A stretch of 64,000 nucleotides of DNA from Alisma plantago-aquatica (GCA_963693085.1 OY856411.1:1351223550-1351287549), one strand, 5' to 3'; numbered from the stretch's first letter, positions 1 to 13,020 are shown. The notes: a model not told the origin generated them from the letters alone. Program-made: numbers and translations.

Positions 1-1640
1 ATGCGACTAAAAATCATGATGAATATGCATTCATCAGAACACCCCGAACTTAAACGTTGCTCATCCTCGAGTAACACAAAATCTGAAACAGTCACCAAAT
101 GAATACTTTCTGATCATGTGATTGCCTCCTCTTCACATCACGATTATTTCTTTTCTGCTCAGTATGACTAAGCATCTCAACTTCCTGAGACCACTGAACA
201 CATCTTACCATATCTTTGTTCCTGAGTTTGCTTTCCAACTTCACTTCCTCCTCACTTTATCCAACAACAAGCATGTCAAAGAGTTTTGTAAGAGTCTAGA
301 GGTACCCGCAGAACAACAAGTGTGCATTTGATCTGACACTGGTGTATTTCAGGGTAGTGGAGGCATTTATTGTGTCTTTAGGTAGAAAAGGGAGTGCAGG
401 GTGGTATGGAAGGAAGAAATAAATCTCTCCTTTGACTCGAGATTTTTATTATATTATTTGCAATTTCATTTATTGCATTTTTCGTGCAAATATCTCCTCT
501 ATTCGACTCAAGATTGTATTTTTTGTGTGCGCTTTGGCATCTTTTCTTGGTGGTACGCCCCTATTAATTTGCAAGGGGTATGGAAGAAGCAGATATAGAG
601 GTAAGTGGCGTGCCACCCCGAACTTAGGGTTTGACACTATTTTGGCTATTTTTGTTTCTTTTTGATGGATGGAGGGGTACAAAGATGATAGAAGAAGTGT
701 AAAAGAGAGTTCAGACCAGAATGCAACTTGATTTACAATTTCATGCATCGATTTGTTCTCTTTATTGTACTCTGCTCAAATAATGACTTGATGAGGATCT
801 GGTGGGGATTCCATGTTGTTGTTCCACTAGTCAGTTAGGAAGCACGACATGTTTGATCCCTATCAGTTCGACAAACACTTGTCATTTTTGCATAAAGATC
901 ATGATGTTAGGATTCATAAGCTTCACAAGGTGATTTCAATCAAAAGGCTAGTTTTCAGAAGAAGGTCCTTTGAGGATCTACTTCGAATAAGGGGGGTATA
1001 ATGATACAAAATGCATAGAGATTGAAACAAAAAGTGTCACAACTTCATCCAATATCAGTTCAAATTTCTTTGGAAAACTTTAAAATTTTTGAAATTTTTG
1101 AAAATATTGGTAAGGTGAAAATTTTGGTAAATCTTGGTCAAAAATGCAACGATGAAATCTTAAGTCTGAATTAGATGGGTGAAGGTGGAAAGTAAGATAC
1201 ATACCACCCATCCTCCACCCCGAACTTAGAAATTTTCTCGTCCCGAGCAAACTCTAAATCTGAGATGGAGGGGAGAATTCATGCCAGTTAGACCACCAGA
1301 TGTGGTTGCGTTCTAATCAGCGTGCATCCTGAAAATCTCAAAAATGAAGATTAATCAGAACTCAAGATAGCATTTCATGATGCAATTTTTATTTGGTGCA
1401 AAATTATCTAAAAAGTAAAAACAAAATTAAGAAAAAATTCTAATTCAAGATTTAAAACTAAATATGAATTTATTGATCAGGTTGCCTCCTGATAAGTGCC
1501 TTTGTTTTACGTCGATGGCTCGACTTGATTCCTTCAACTTTTACGGTGGATATGTTGGATTGGTGAGATCCAACATTGCTTCAGAGCCTGTGTTAGCAGA
1601 GGTGAAATATCTCTTTAACCGTTGACCATTTGACACAAAT
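1..1640 (-). other. Athila-1 non-coding 3' region with repeated polypurine-tract-like motifs
   Basis: This stretch has no convincing gene; its short open frames look random. On the minus strand AGGAGGCAAC at 1481-1490 matches the GGGAGGCAACCC found just after pol in Athila-2 (60316-60327), which supports the orientation. The 13-mer CACCCCGAACTTA occurs three times (40-52, 614-626, 1216-1228). Read on the minus strand it is TAAGTTCGGGGTG. Twice it lies next to a CTCGAGGA/CTCGGGAC-like word, as in the 3' ends of Tat/Athila elements just ahead of the polypurine tract. Confidence 0.5.
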
Positions 1641-1648
1641 TTGCCTGA

Positions 1649-2650
1649 CTATTCACTCCATAAAGAGAAAGCACCATGTGGGTAGATGCTCTTGACAATG
1701 TAAGGGCCAGACCAATGAGAATGGAGTTTTCCTGGGAATAACCTCAATTTTGAATTGAACAAAATAACTTGGTCTCTGACTTGAATGTCCTTTCTTTTTA
1801 GATGACCATTGTGCCAAAGCTTTGTGCGTTCTTTATAGATTCGTGCATTCTCATAAGCTATCATCCAGAGTTGTTCCAGCTCCTGGAGTTGCAAAATCCT
1901 GGCTTGGACTGCTTTCTTCATGTCAAAATTCAGTTGTTTTATTGCCCACCATGCCTTGTGTTCCAATTCTACCAGCAGGTGGCATGACTTTCCATAGATT
2001 AGTCGAAAAGGTGTAGTCCCAAGGGGAGTTTTAAAAGCAGTTCGGTAGGCCCACAAGGCATTATTGATTTTTATTGACCAATCTTTCCGATTGCGGCCTA
2101 CAGTCTTTTCCAAAATAGCCTTGAGTTGACGGTTAGAAACCTCTACATGTCCACTAGTTTGTGGATGGTAGGGTGAGGCTACCTTGTGAGTTACACCATA
2201 TTTCCTTAGCAATGTTTCAAAGCTTCTTTCCAGGAAATGAGAACCTCCGTCGGAAATCACGGTACGTGGGACACCGAATCGGGGGAAAATGATATCTTTG
2301 AACATTTTGATGACAGGTTTGGAATCACTAGTGACAGTAGGTATGGCTTCAACCCATTTTGAGGCATAATCCACCGCCACTAGGATGTAGGAAAATCCAT
2401 GAGAAGATGGGAATGGAACCATGTAGTCCACACCCCAAACATCAAATATCTCGACTTCTTACCACAAGTTTAGTGGCATCTCATCTCTCTTTGTTATGTT
2501 ACCTATTATTTGACGTTTGTGACATGATAAAACAAAGTTGTAGGAATCTACGGATATGGTTGGACAAAAGAATCCACATTGCAAAACTTTCAAGGTAGTT
2601 TTCTTAGGGCTCATATGTCCTCCAACTGGGCCTGAGTGACATTGCTGCAA
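1649..2650 (-). pseudogene. Athila-1 integrase
   Basis: The minus-strand integrase is in two frames. The N-terminal HHCC region (2459-2650) keeps two His and one Cys, but the final Cys pair reads SCHKRQ, so the zinc site is damaged. The catalytic core (1649-2431, 260 codons) keeps the D-D-E set: Asp in [10 protein letters not shown], Asp in [10 protein letters not shown] and Glu in [10 protein letters not shown]. The C-terminal part ([20 protein letters not shown]) resembles the DNA-binding tail seen after Athila integrase cores. There is no chromodomain. A frameshift separates the zinc region from the core. It would insert the element's cDNA into the genome, but the copy is unlikely to be functional. 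Confidence 0.85.
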
Positions 2651-2696
2651 AATAAGTTGAGCTTCTTCTTCGGTGATACATCGTCTGTATAGGCCA

Positions 2697-4032
2697 TCAA
2701 CACAGAGCTTGAAAAGGTACGACCCAGTGATATTGCTTCACATCATGCAGGAATTTCTTCAGTGCATTTCTGGTGCATTCGGGGTGAATGACACCCCCAG
2801 TCAGGTAGTTCACAAAATGCGTGTACCAAGGGATAACTTCGGAAACTTTCATAAGTTGGTCATCTGGAAGAGAATCGTTGATGGGGATCTTCTCAGTTTC
2901 TAGGGCATGGATACGACTGAGGTGGTCTGGCACGACATTCTCTGTACCTTTCTTGTCTCTTATCTCTAAATCAAACTCTTATAAGAGGAGAATCCATCTA
3001 ACTAACCTAGGTTTAGCATCTTTCTTTGCCAGGAGGTAACAGATAGAGGCATGATCCGTGTAGACAATGACTTTTAAACCAATGAGGTAGGATCTGAACT
3101 TGTCAAAGGCATACACGACCACAAGAAATTCTTTCTCGGTAGTTGCATAATTCCTCTGAGCTTCATTGAGGGTTTTCGATGCATAGTAGATCACATAATG
3201 TTTCTTTTCTATATATTGGCCCAAGACAGCACCCACAACATAATTACTGGCATCACACATAATTTCAAAAGGGTGATCCCAATCAGGGTCCCTAATGATG
3301 GGTGTTGTTGTAAGAGCATGCTTTAGATGGTTGAAACATTTAACACATCCTTCGTCAAAATTGAACTCAGCATCCTTTAGTAGCAAATTTTTCATCGACT
3401 TGGTTATTTTTGAGAAATCCTTTATAAATCGTCGGTAAAAGCCTGCATGGCCTAGGAATGTGTGAACCTCCCTTACATTGATAGGGATAAAGATCTTGGA
3501 AATCACTTTGATCTTGGCCTTGTCTACTTCAATTCCTCGATTACTGACCCTATGGACGAGGACAATGACTTCCTTTACCATAAAGTGACACTTCTCCCAA
3601 TTTAACACAAGTTGTGCTTCTTCACACCATTTGAGGACAAGGGAGAGGTGTTTTAGGCACAAGTCGGATGAATCTCCGTACACAGAAAAATCATCCATAA
3701 AACTTCCATGACAGTTTCAGTGACACCAGCGAATATGGCAGCCATGCAACACTGGAAGGTTGCAGGTGCATTACAGAGGCCGAACGACATTCTTCTAAAT
3801 GTGTATGTTCCAAATGGGCAGGTGAAAGTGGTTTTCTCTTGGCCATCTGGATGTATGGGTATTTGATAGAATCCATAGTAACCATAGAGATAACAAAAAT
3901 ATTCTTGATGAGCCAACCATTCTAATACTTGATCAAGAAAAGGCATTGGGAAATGATCCTTTCGTGTCGCCTTATTCAACTTCCTGTAATCAATACACAT
4001 CCTCCACCCTGTGACTGTTCGAGTGGGGGTGA
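2697..4032 (-). pseudogene. Athila-1 reverse transcriptase and RNase H (5' part missing)
   Basis: RT (3653-4032) shows CIDYRKLNKATRKDHFP, FTCPFGTYTFRRM and FGLCNAPATFQ. The YxDD-type motif appears as MDDFSVYGD in the next frame (from 3698), so there is a frameshift around 3660-3700. RNase H follows (2979-3698), with [37 protein letters not shown] and [11 protein letters not shown] carrying the acidic residues. A stop at 2979-2981 interrupts an otherwise continuous frame that goes on to PDHLSRI at the end of RNase H. The start of RT is missing because an LTR is inserted at 4033. Confidence 0.88.
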
Positions 4033-4977
4033 TGTTACAACCCCAACTTTTGGGTTCATTTGGTGAGAAATGTAATTTCTCATATTAAAGATATTGGCAC
4101 AAATAATGATATAATCTGTTTTGAATACAATAGCCTTGTTGGTTGTTTTGTGGGCTTTATTGGTTATTGGGCCCAATAACAAGGAAAAGACAAAAGAAAC
4201 TCTATTATTTGATTAAATAAGAAAATGAAGAAAAGAAAGATGTAGAAACCTCTAGAAGGCAAAAGAATATAATCCAAAGTTGGATTTTGTGCCTCTTGGG
4301 TTCCAAGGAGTCCAAAGTTGCAAAGATAATGCATCAAGAAAAGAAAAGATCAATTAAATATTTCTTTATTAAGAAAGAAATTGAAAACAATGATAAAATG
4401 TGGAAAATAAGTGGAAAGAGGTATAATTGAGTTATCCTTGGTGGATTTTCATATCCAAAGGATTTCTAATGTTAACATGGATGCCAACAAAGAAAATAAA
4501 AAGAAAGATAAAGAGAAATCCTCAAAAAGAGATATTGTAATAAAAAAATAAACAAGATAATGAGAAATAATGAATATAGATACATCTAGAAGGATAATAA
4601 ATATCCTTAAAAGGGAATTTCAAAATATTAGAGTTTCTTGGGGTCCAAGGAGCCCCAATGGAGAAAAAGAAAGAGAAAATACCAATAATGCAAAATAAGA
4701 GGATAATGTGATACTTTATTAATGAATTTTGTGGTATTGTTAAAAAGGTGGTATTTTCTACTAAAAGAAAATATAATTTTGTGGCCAATGGATTAAAAGG
4801 CAAGTACAAAGAGAATAAAAGAGGTAATTTTTGAAATCCTGATATCTAAAGAATAAAGAATGTTAAAGAGATAATGAGGAGAGAGAAGCTTGCTTCCTAA
4901 TGAAGGAATTGGATTCCTATTGGGAAAAGGCCTTGTATCCTTGTGGATAAACATGATAGGGCATGGATACCCTCCCC

Positions 4978-4984
4978 TATATAA
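4978..4984 (+). promoter_or_regulatory. TATA box of the 4033 LTR
   Basis: TATATAA sits in the symmetrical context CCCCTATATAAGGGG. It lies about 950 bp into the LTR and just ahead of a GC-richer stretch starting about 30-60 bp downstream, as expected for the U3/R boundary. No transcript start can be proven from sequence. Confidence 0.55.
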
Positions 4985-7007
4985 GGGGTAGACCCTCTGG
5001 TTCGAGTTCAAGAGGGATCCTATGCAACACCCTCTCTTCTTCTTCATCATTTTCGTTCAAAACCCTAGCAATGGGGGTAGTGCGACCTCGGGGCAACAAG
5101 GAGCCATGGGCTGGAGTTCGGTGGAGGCATGAAGCTCCCACGACACCACGGAAGAATGCAACCATCTTTCCCGTGCTTTGACACTTGCACAACAACCACT
5201 GGAAGGCTGCAAGTCATCCGCGGTTGCAAACCTTGTGGGCTGAAGTTCAGCCACTGTAGCCATATTTGAGGGTGAGCTGGGTGGCACCCCAGGCATGGCA
5301 GAGGGAAGCGGAGGCTGGGCACCAGTCAACGGTGCCCCTCGGGCCTTGGAGGTGGGAGGAGAACTCCCCCCGAGCAGCTACATTCGGCGCAGCTAGGGCT
5401 GCGCGAGGAGGAAGACGACCCATTGGTCGTTGGTTGTTTTTGCCCCTCTGTGGGCTGAAGAAACCACCAACTTAACCGAGGGCATTTTCATCATTTCGAA
5501 ATGTTTTCAACTAGCCGAGCAACATTGCATGGAGCAGGCGACATGGCATCCTCTGCTTGGTCCAAAAAGGTAATCCTTGCAAAATTCATAACTAAATAAT
5601 GGTAGCTCATATTGGTACATATAATATATGTATTTTGCTCAGAAAAATGAGAGGAATTCATTAAAAATGGTTTTAGAGGCTAATTCCTCTTGAAATTCAA
5701 AAATTATTGTAAATTATCAACTTTAATGAATTAAAGATTAAGAAACCCTATTTTGAGATGATTAATGTAATGATCCTGATGTTTTGCAGATTCCCTTCAT
5801 AGGTCTTCTTCTTCTTTAGGATTCATGTTAGCACTCCTTTCTTATCTGCCACCTATTGTGCGGCCTCAAGCAATGCCTTGCTAAATCTAACTATGACTCA
5901 AGAACTTGTCAAGTTGGAGACTATGGATATTGTGGCAAAGTTTTCTGCTTTCAGCGCAATGTCTATGTGAGTTGGAGATCCTTTTAAAGCTATAGGAGTT
6001 ATCCAGCTTGCGCGTGCTAGTCTCACATAGAGAATATGAATCCAAGGGGCAGATTCCTAATGCGCCCTCAAGCTTATTTCTTCTTGTCACACTTTAATAA
6101 GGGCATGATAGTCATGTCACTTTGTTTCCTATTCTATGCCTTGTGTTTATTTTGATTGTTTTTTACTAGAATGCCCTAACACTCCTAATGTTCTAAAACC
6201 CAGATGTAGGGTAAGTTGGTTATCATAATTGTTTTTGTTTACAAAAATGAGTTAAGCCATTAAGTTATACAAATCATTGTAATTCATTAGATGTTCAAGA
6301 ATTCGTGTAAAAATGTGCTTTGGATTTAGAAAAATAAGATCTCTTCAATAGTGTACTTTTCTGGACTTGGATCCTTGGTCCAAAAGTTATTTTTTAGGGT
6401 TTAGTTGTTTAAGTGAAACTTAAAATGAATGAATCTAAAATGACATTAGGTGGATTGGAACCATCTTTTGGACCTAAAATTTTGATTTGAACTTTATAGA
6501 CAAGTGGTGGAGGAAAGTTGCATTCCCTTATCTTTCATACTAATAAATTAGTCTTTTGATTCTCTCTCTTGAACCTCTGTGAGGTATTACTTCAGTGAAA
6601 TTCCCCTTTTATATTTGTTGGCTTATTTGGATCTAGATAATTGAAATAGATCTTATGATCTTATAAATTTTCTAGATATGGTTTTTGGATCATAATTTGT
6701 ATATTGTTCTTCTTATTCCATGTGGCAACCCAAATATGATGAATTGAACTAAATGAAATCCTAGATTCATGTGATGGCCCATTCTGGTCTTATGATAAAT
6801 ATTCATTGTTGATAATTTTTTTATGGATCCTCTAATCCCATTTGATAACATTTGAATGATTTGATCCCCTATTTGATCTTGACTAAACTTACTTATTGCC
6901 TATACATTTGTGTGTATGATAGACTAATACTATTTATAATAGTGTTACCTCTATACCACCATAACATTTGGACATGTCTATTCCATCATGGGTGTGCATA
7001 TATCACT

Positions 7008-7125
<118 letters not shown>

Positions 7126-7279
7126 GTGTGTATTCCACCCATGGTGTGCATTTTCCACCCAATATTTAGGCATAATATTTGTTGGGTCAGCCCTACTTAA
7201 ATAATGTTAGTCTAATGGTTTTTACATGCATTGCTTACTTGTGACGTGATTCATGAAAATTTATAAGGTAGGAAACTCT

Positions 7280-7293
7280 CACTACTACAGAAA
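7280..7293 (+). repeat. CACTA terminal inverted repeat, left
   Basis: CACTACTACAGAAA is an exact inverse of the right terminus at 13903-13916. Confidence 0.97.
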
Positions 7294-7299
7294 TGCCTT

Positions 7300-7785
7300 T
7301 TAGCGTCGGTTGTTTAACCCCCTTTGGCGTCGGTTTCTGAGCGACGCCTATGTTGGCGCGGCTAAAGGTCGAACACTTCGGCGTCAGTTTTTTAACCGAC
7401 ACCTATTTAACGTACATGCGTCGGTTGTTTATAGAAAACCGATGCCAAAAGGGTTTGCGCCGCAGAAAATGGCGTCATCTAGGACACATTCTGCGTCGGT
7501 TATCTACTAAAAGACTGACGCCTATATGGAATATAACGTCGGTGTTTAATTGGTAACCGACGCAGAAAGTGTCCTAGATGACGCCGTTTTCTGTGGCGCG
7601 AACCCTTTTGGCGTCAGTGATCAACTAAACAACCGACGCTATATGTATTTATAGGCGTCGGTTTTACACTAACAGCCGACGCCATTTCCAGTACGGCCGT
7701 GGCCACATTAGGCGTCGGTTTGGTTCAAAAAACCGACGTTGTAGGTCTTTGCTGACGGTTTTCTATAAATAACCGACACCTATGT
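7300..7785. repeat. CACTA left subterminal repeat array
   Basis: A dozen or more copies of GCGTCGGTT or its inverse AACCGACGC, with point changes, lie in both orientations over about 480 bp. In CACTA families such subterminal motifs are the binding sites of the TNPA/TNP1-type protein. Many pairs are arranged as short inverted repeats. Confidence 0.92.
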
Positions 7786-8041
7786 CTATTTTTTTTCATA
7801 TCAGTTTGCAGGCCTGCTGTGGCTGGTCAGTAGGATGAGAACCTGCAGTTTCGTTTTCTGAACTGTAGGTTTACGACATCCATTGATAGCAGCCTACAAA
7901 CAGACCACAAACCTGCAAAATTAACAAAAAAAAAATTCACACAAGTAAATACATTCAGACATCAATTCAATTCTCACATTCACACATATAGAAACATTCA
8001 AATACATGTATTAACATTCAGAAATATTCATTTATAAAGTA

Positions 8042-11000
8042 TCATTCAGTATCGCTATCAACATCCCAATTATATCTTACAATTGCCACTGCTTGTATTG
8101 CTTTTTCCCATTCTTCTCTTATTTCATTTAATGCTTCCATCGTATATGGAGCATGTATATATTTTAAGCGTTTACCTATAGTGTGGTCAGTTTTAAATAC
8201 CTACAAAGAGAATTATGTATATATATAAGTAATAATATAAAAATAAGATTGATATATTTCATACTAACTAATGAGACTATATATAATACCTCATGTATGG
8301 TATCGATGTCCAATGCGGCATGTTTGATAATCATATGCATAAATTGCATCACATAGTATGTGCATGCCCAGCCATTGTCTTGTGTAGCGCACTATAAATT
8401 GAAACATACAAAATAATACAACTAAGCACAATTCACATCAATAATATATACATTGGAGTCGAGAACTTACTTGTACGTTCTACCAATTTATTGGCTGGTT
8501 CTTTTTCCTTGGGACCGTTCCTCCAGCCTTTTTGAATGCATCTAAACCCCTACATGTTAATATAACACAGTAAATTGCATAAGTAAATAGTAATGTAATA
8601 ACATATGTTAACAGATACAAAAATGAAATATTTCTCACCAGAATAATGGCATTCTCATTATGTGTCCAATTTTAGTGTTTAATGTACTTCCCGCGGGATC
8701 TAGATAATAAACAGTGAACGTCCCGGGGACAATAACTAGTAACTCCCAATGTCTACCGCTAGAGGTAAAAAGTTAACAATTAATAACTCAAAATGCACAA
8801 TAAAAATGGAATTTTCTTAAGTCCAAATTATAAATAAAGTAAACTTACTTGACATTGAATGGAGCTATTATTATCGTCTTCTTTTGCTGACCAAAAATTG
8901 TAAAAGCATCTATACAGTATTGTTGAACACTATCAGGGTCTTTAGCTACCATACTAATCAATGATGGAATCAAAAATCCCACATGATCAAATGCAAATTG
9001 TTTGCATTGATCTTCGACTAAGTAGCTGCAAAACATGTATTACGTATGCATTAATATATAAGAAACCAGATCACCGGATCTTACACAAGGTATATGGATG
9101 TATAAACAAGATCTCACCTTATCCATGTCTCTATCATTGATGTATTCAGCCAAGCATACATAAACAACTCAATAATATCTTGTATAAATAAAGAGCTATC
9201 GTATGATTAACCTGCATAATTTGCATCTAAAGAAACAATTATAGGGCAATGTATATTATGTGCCCGTAGCCAACATGACATTCCCCTACAAGCAGGACCT
9301 AACGGGTATGTTAGGTCAGTTGGAACCCAACTTGGTAATGCAGGAAGTGGAGGTGGAGGCCTAGGTGCTCCTGGTGTCTTCTTTTTAACCTGTATATATA
9401 ATTTTAGATCAGTTGACCTCATATATACACATTAACAATCTAAATCAATGTAAATTTATCTTACAATTTCAGTAGTGTAGATGACATCTTCTTTGGGCCA
9501 CAATATGACCCCGCCTTCTGCCTCACCAAGTGTATCAATATCTGGGTGGGCATATGGCAACACAACTTCCCTCCAATCTGGTAATACACATATCGGGCTC
9601 ACACGAATGTAGCCCTACGGCATTGGAGTCCCATGAAATGTTGCCCCATGAAGGGACTGGTAAGCCTGCGCCTCTGCAACAACATAGTTTTGCATTCTTA
9701 AGCGGCATGGCTTCAATGCCTACAAATTTACGTAAAGAATGTTATACATATATACATATCATCTTGAAAATACTAGCTACAATGTCATAAACAATACTTA
9801 CAGCAGACGTGTTAGGCGATGGGTCTCCAGGATTACTCGCAGTATGTGCATCAGGAGAAGAGTGGGTCGCCATAGGCTGATTGGAAGCCTGAGATGCCTG
9901 CCACCGCAGCAATTCTTCCTTGACCTTCTCAGCAACTACATTGTTGACCTTCTTAGCAACTATATCCTCGACTATCTTATTCTCCTATACATGGATAAAA
10001 GAAACATTAGCTTCTTATTATTGAATTTCCTTTTGCAGTAACATTCTAAAAAAAGAATAGGTTACCTCTTCTTGAGAAAGTCCCGCTCTGAGTTTGCGCT
10101 GGGATGGCCCAAAGAATGCTTTGATACCCACACCAACGCCTGCACCCCTAACACGTCCAGGATGCTATGGGTTACCCAGAGCAGCTGTCAATTCATCCCT
10201 TGTGCCCTGAGGGATGAACGTGCCTTGTTTCCTCTGCTCGTGCAACTCCCGCTAATCACCATCAATAGAAATTGGTAAGTTAACACCACAAATAATCAAT
10301 ATTCAAATGATTTCTCTAAGAGTTGTATTTTACCATTTTCGCAGCCGCCTCAGTAGTTATGGGCTTCTTTATTTCACCCTTCTTGTTTTGCCTCCCAGCT
10401 ATCCAGATATCATGGCGAGGCATGGGTGTGGCAGACTCCTGAGTAGGAGCAGACTCCTGAGTAGCCGCAGACTCCGCCTATAGTCTTTGGCGAACGCTTG
10501 CATAGCCTTTTGGACCCATAGTGTGGTCATGCACATTCAGTGCACGCCTTGTTTTTGTGCGTCACTGAGGGCCTAGTTAGTATGCACATTAATGATTTGG
10601 TTAGTAGCACTAAATGTTAATCTTGAATAGGTGAATACAATGTATATTAATTAAATTGGGAGTGACGCCTAATACCTTGAATTCTTCAGATTTTCTTGAA
10701 GCAACAAAATTGTCCCAATCTTCTTTGTCCAAGAAGTTCCATTGTTCAAGGGTTGACTTCTTCTTCTTATCACCCTCTTTTATGTATTCTCTATTCAGAT
10801 TTGTCCTATAATTCCTAAGCATCTTTCCAGCGCGTTGCATCACACTTTTACGATGCAACTTCTCATCCAATGCAAACAGATTCTGTAAAATAGAAATGTT
10901 ATTAACTAGTATCCAAAATAGAATTGCAAATAATAGAACTTGTAATCTACAAAATAGAATTGCAAATAATAATAACTCACGCATAAATCCTTCCATATCA

Positions 11001-11475
11001 AGTCTTTTTTCCCCTGAGGAACTTTATGCCAATTATCATACTTAACACCACAATGGCTCCGAGTGGTACACCCAAGATAGTTTACAAAATTATTGCGGTT
11101 CACTCCAATTGCATTTCCTCCATTATCAAACTCCACAACCAATTTGGATCCACTGCCACTTAGCGCTATTAACTTCTTCAACAGAGTGATGCCCCTTTTC
11201 TTGTTAAGTGTTTGGTGCTGCGCATCAAGTTGCTCCAGTGCTTCAGTGGGTACATGTGCATCATCAACCTAAAATTTGACAAATATAAACACACTGAATT
11301 AGCCCAATATAGAAATATAGGATATATGACATAACTAGAAGATAATGAATTTTATAGAAATACAGGATATGTTTTTAGAACTTACATTGGTATCCTCTCC
11401 ATGCTCGTCATGGACAGCATGCTCATCATGGACTTCATGCTCATCATGGACATCATGCTCATCATGGTCAGCCAT
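8042..11475 (-). pseudogene. CACTA gene: Transposase_24 (Ptta/En/Spm) protein fused to a Ulp1 (C48) protease domain
   Basis: This is a multi-exon minus-strand gene. Clear exons are 11386-11475 (start ATG at 11475, VHDEH repeat), 10981-11268 and 10676-10882, each ended by GTAAGT, GTGAGT or GTATTA donors and in matching phase. Exons 2-3 carry NAIGVNRNNFVNYLGCTTRS and KVPQGKKDLIWKDL, typical of plant Ptta/En/Spm proteins. Further exons at about 10340-10575, 10060-10280, 9730-10000, 9470-9720 and 9207-9400 follow. The C-terminal exons (8849-9036, about 8650-8757, 8475-8560, 8290-8393, 8042-8203) form a Ulp1-like peptidase with His in GRHWELL, Asp in VYYLDPAG and Gln/Cys in TQDNGWACTYYVM, so the catalytic set is complete. 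In-frame stops occur after VRQRL (about 10480), in TPMP (about 9615) and after PINW (about 8485). The copy is therefore probably dead. Confidence 0.8.
11395..11466 (-). repeat. 18-bp coding minisatellite (HDEHxV) in the CACTA protein
   Basis: Four consecutive 18-nt units encode HDEH plus two variable residues, making a His/Asp/Glu-rich N-terminal tail from residue 4 to 27 of the predicted CACTA protein. Confidence 0.85.
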
Positions 11476-11489
11476 ATGAAAATGTCATT

Positions 11490-11583
11490 AAAAAGGCAAA
11501 CATTTAGCATTTGTATTAACTAGAAAAAGGCAAACATTTAGCATTTGTATTAACTAGAAAAAGGCAAACATTTAGCATTTGTA
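11490..11583. repeat. 34-bp tandem repeat, about 2.8 copies
   Basis: Units start at 11490, 11524 and 11558 with AAAAAGGCAAACATTTAGC. They lie immediately upstream of the CACTA gene's start codon. Confidence 0.95.
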
Positions 11584-11805
11584 TAAACATACATGTCTCT
11601 AAATTGTGATCTTTTATCAATTAACAATCCATCATTGTGATCTCCGCACACATATAAGTCATCATTAGCTTCAATATTTTGTGGAGTTGGCAACCCAACT
11701 GAGAATGGAAACAAGTATATATTAGGAAAAGATTAGGGTATACACTTACATCCTAAGTGTATAATGTGATGTCATTCTTATATATAATAAATATGTACCA
11801 CCTAT

Positions 11806-12850
11806 CCTAAGTGAGATTAGGTGTTCAAGAACAGTCCCAAACCGGGGACTATCCAAGATTTACTCCTAATGAGTCAATCTTGGACGGGTTTCTAGGCCAA
11901 CAAACACATTTGATGTCATTCTTATATATAATAAATGTGTACCACCTATCCCATCCTTGAACACCTAATCTCACTAGTAAGTGTATAATGTGTATTGGGT
12001 TTTCAAGAAAATTTCGGCAGCATTTCCCCGCTGTTCTCTAAGTACATATGTACTTAGAGAACAAACGGGGAAATGCTATCGAAATTTTCTCGAAAACCCA
12101 ATACACATTATACACTTACATCCTAAGTGAGATTAGGTGTTCAAAAATAGTTCCAAACCGGGGACTATCCAAGATTTACTCCTAATGAGTCAATCTTGGA
12201 CGGGTTTCTAGGCCAACAAACACATTTGATGTCATTCTTATATATAATAAATGTGTACCACCTATCCCATCCTTGAACACCTAATCTCACTAGTAAGTGT
12301 ATAATGTGTATTGGGTTTTTGAGAAAATTTTGGCAGCATTTCCCCGCTGTTCTCTAAGTACATATGTACTTAGAGAACAAACGGGGAAATGCTGCAGAAA
12401 TTTTCTCGAAAACCCAATACACATTATACACTTACATCCTAAGTGAGATTAGGTGTTCAAGAACAGTCCCAAACCAGGGACTATCCAAGATTTACTCCTA
12501 ATGAGTCAATCTTGGATGGGTTTCTAGGCCAACAAACACATTTGATGTCATTCTTATATATAATAAATGTGTACCACCTATCCCATCCTTGAACACCTAA
12601 TCTCACTAGTAAGTGTATAATGTGTATTGGGTTTTCGAGAAAATTTCGGCAGCATTTCCCCGCTGTTCTCTAAGTACATATGTACTTAGAGAACAAACGG
12701 GGAAATGCTACTAAAATTTTCTCAAAAACCCAATACACATTACACACTTACATCCTAAGTGAGATTAGGTGTTCAAGAACAGTCCCAAATCGGGGACTAT
12801 CCAAGATTTACTCCTAATGAGTAAATCTTAGATGGGTTTCTAGGCCAACA
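11806..12850. repeat. 316-bp tandem repeat, 3.3 copies, with nested palindromes
   Basis: Units start with CCTAAGTGAGATTAGGTG at 11806, 12122, 12438 and 12754, giving an exact period of 316 bp. Each unit contains a foldback of about 190 bp (11957-12144, 12273-12460, 12589-12776) centred on GTACATATGTAC. It also has two smaller inverted repeats (AGTCCC..GGGACT and CCAAGATT..AATCTTGG). The array lies between the GC-rich 5' region and the first coding exon of the CACTA gene, so in its promoter or a 5' intron. Confidence 0.95.
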
Positions 12851-13020
12851 AATACATGTATGTTGTCATTCTTTACAAATAATTTTAAATTTCAATAAAA
12901 TACATAGTTACATATATGCATGTTCATACAATCATTATAATATAATTAGATTTGGGACAAAAACATATTAGAATTTATACATAATTCCAACTCTAATCAA
13001 ATACATATAATGCATTTTTA

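Larger units (their letters stand above)
1..4032 (-). mobile_element. Athila-1: 3' part of an Athila-like Ty3/gypsy retrotransposon
   Basis: A minus-strand element contains, from right to left, reverse transcriptase, RNase H and integrase, followed by a long non-coding 3' region. The sequence style ([44 protein letters not shown]) is that of the Athila/Tat branch of plant Ty3/gypsy elements. Coding is cut at 4032 inside RT, where another LTR begins at 4033, so gag, protease and the first half of RT are not visible here. The left end runs out of the window and no LTR of this element is seen. Confidence 0.85.

Noticed and set aside
11490..12850. Possible CRISPR-like array of repeats and spacers
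   Set aside because: The units are contiguous tandem copies (34 bp and 316 bp) without unique spacers, in a plant transposon.
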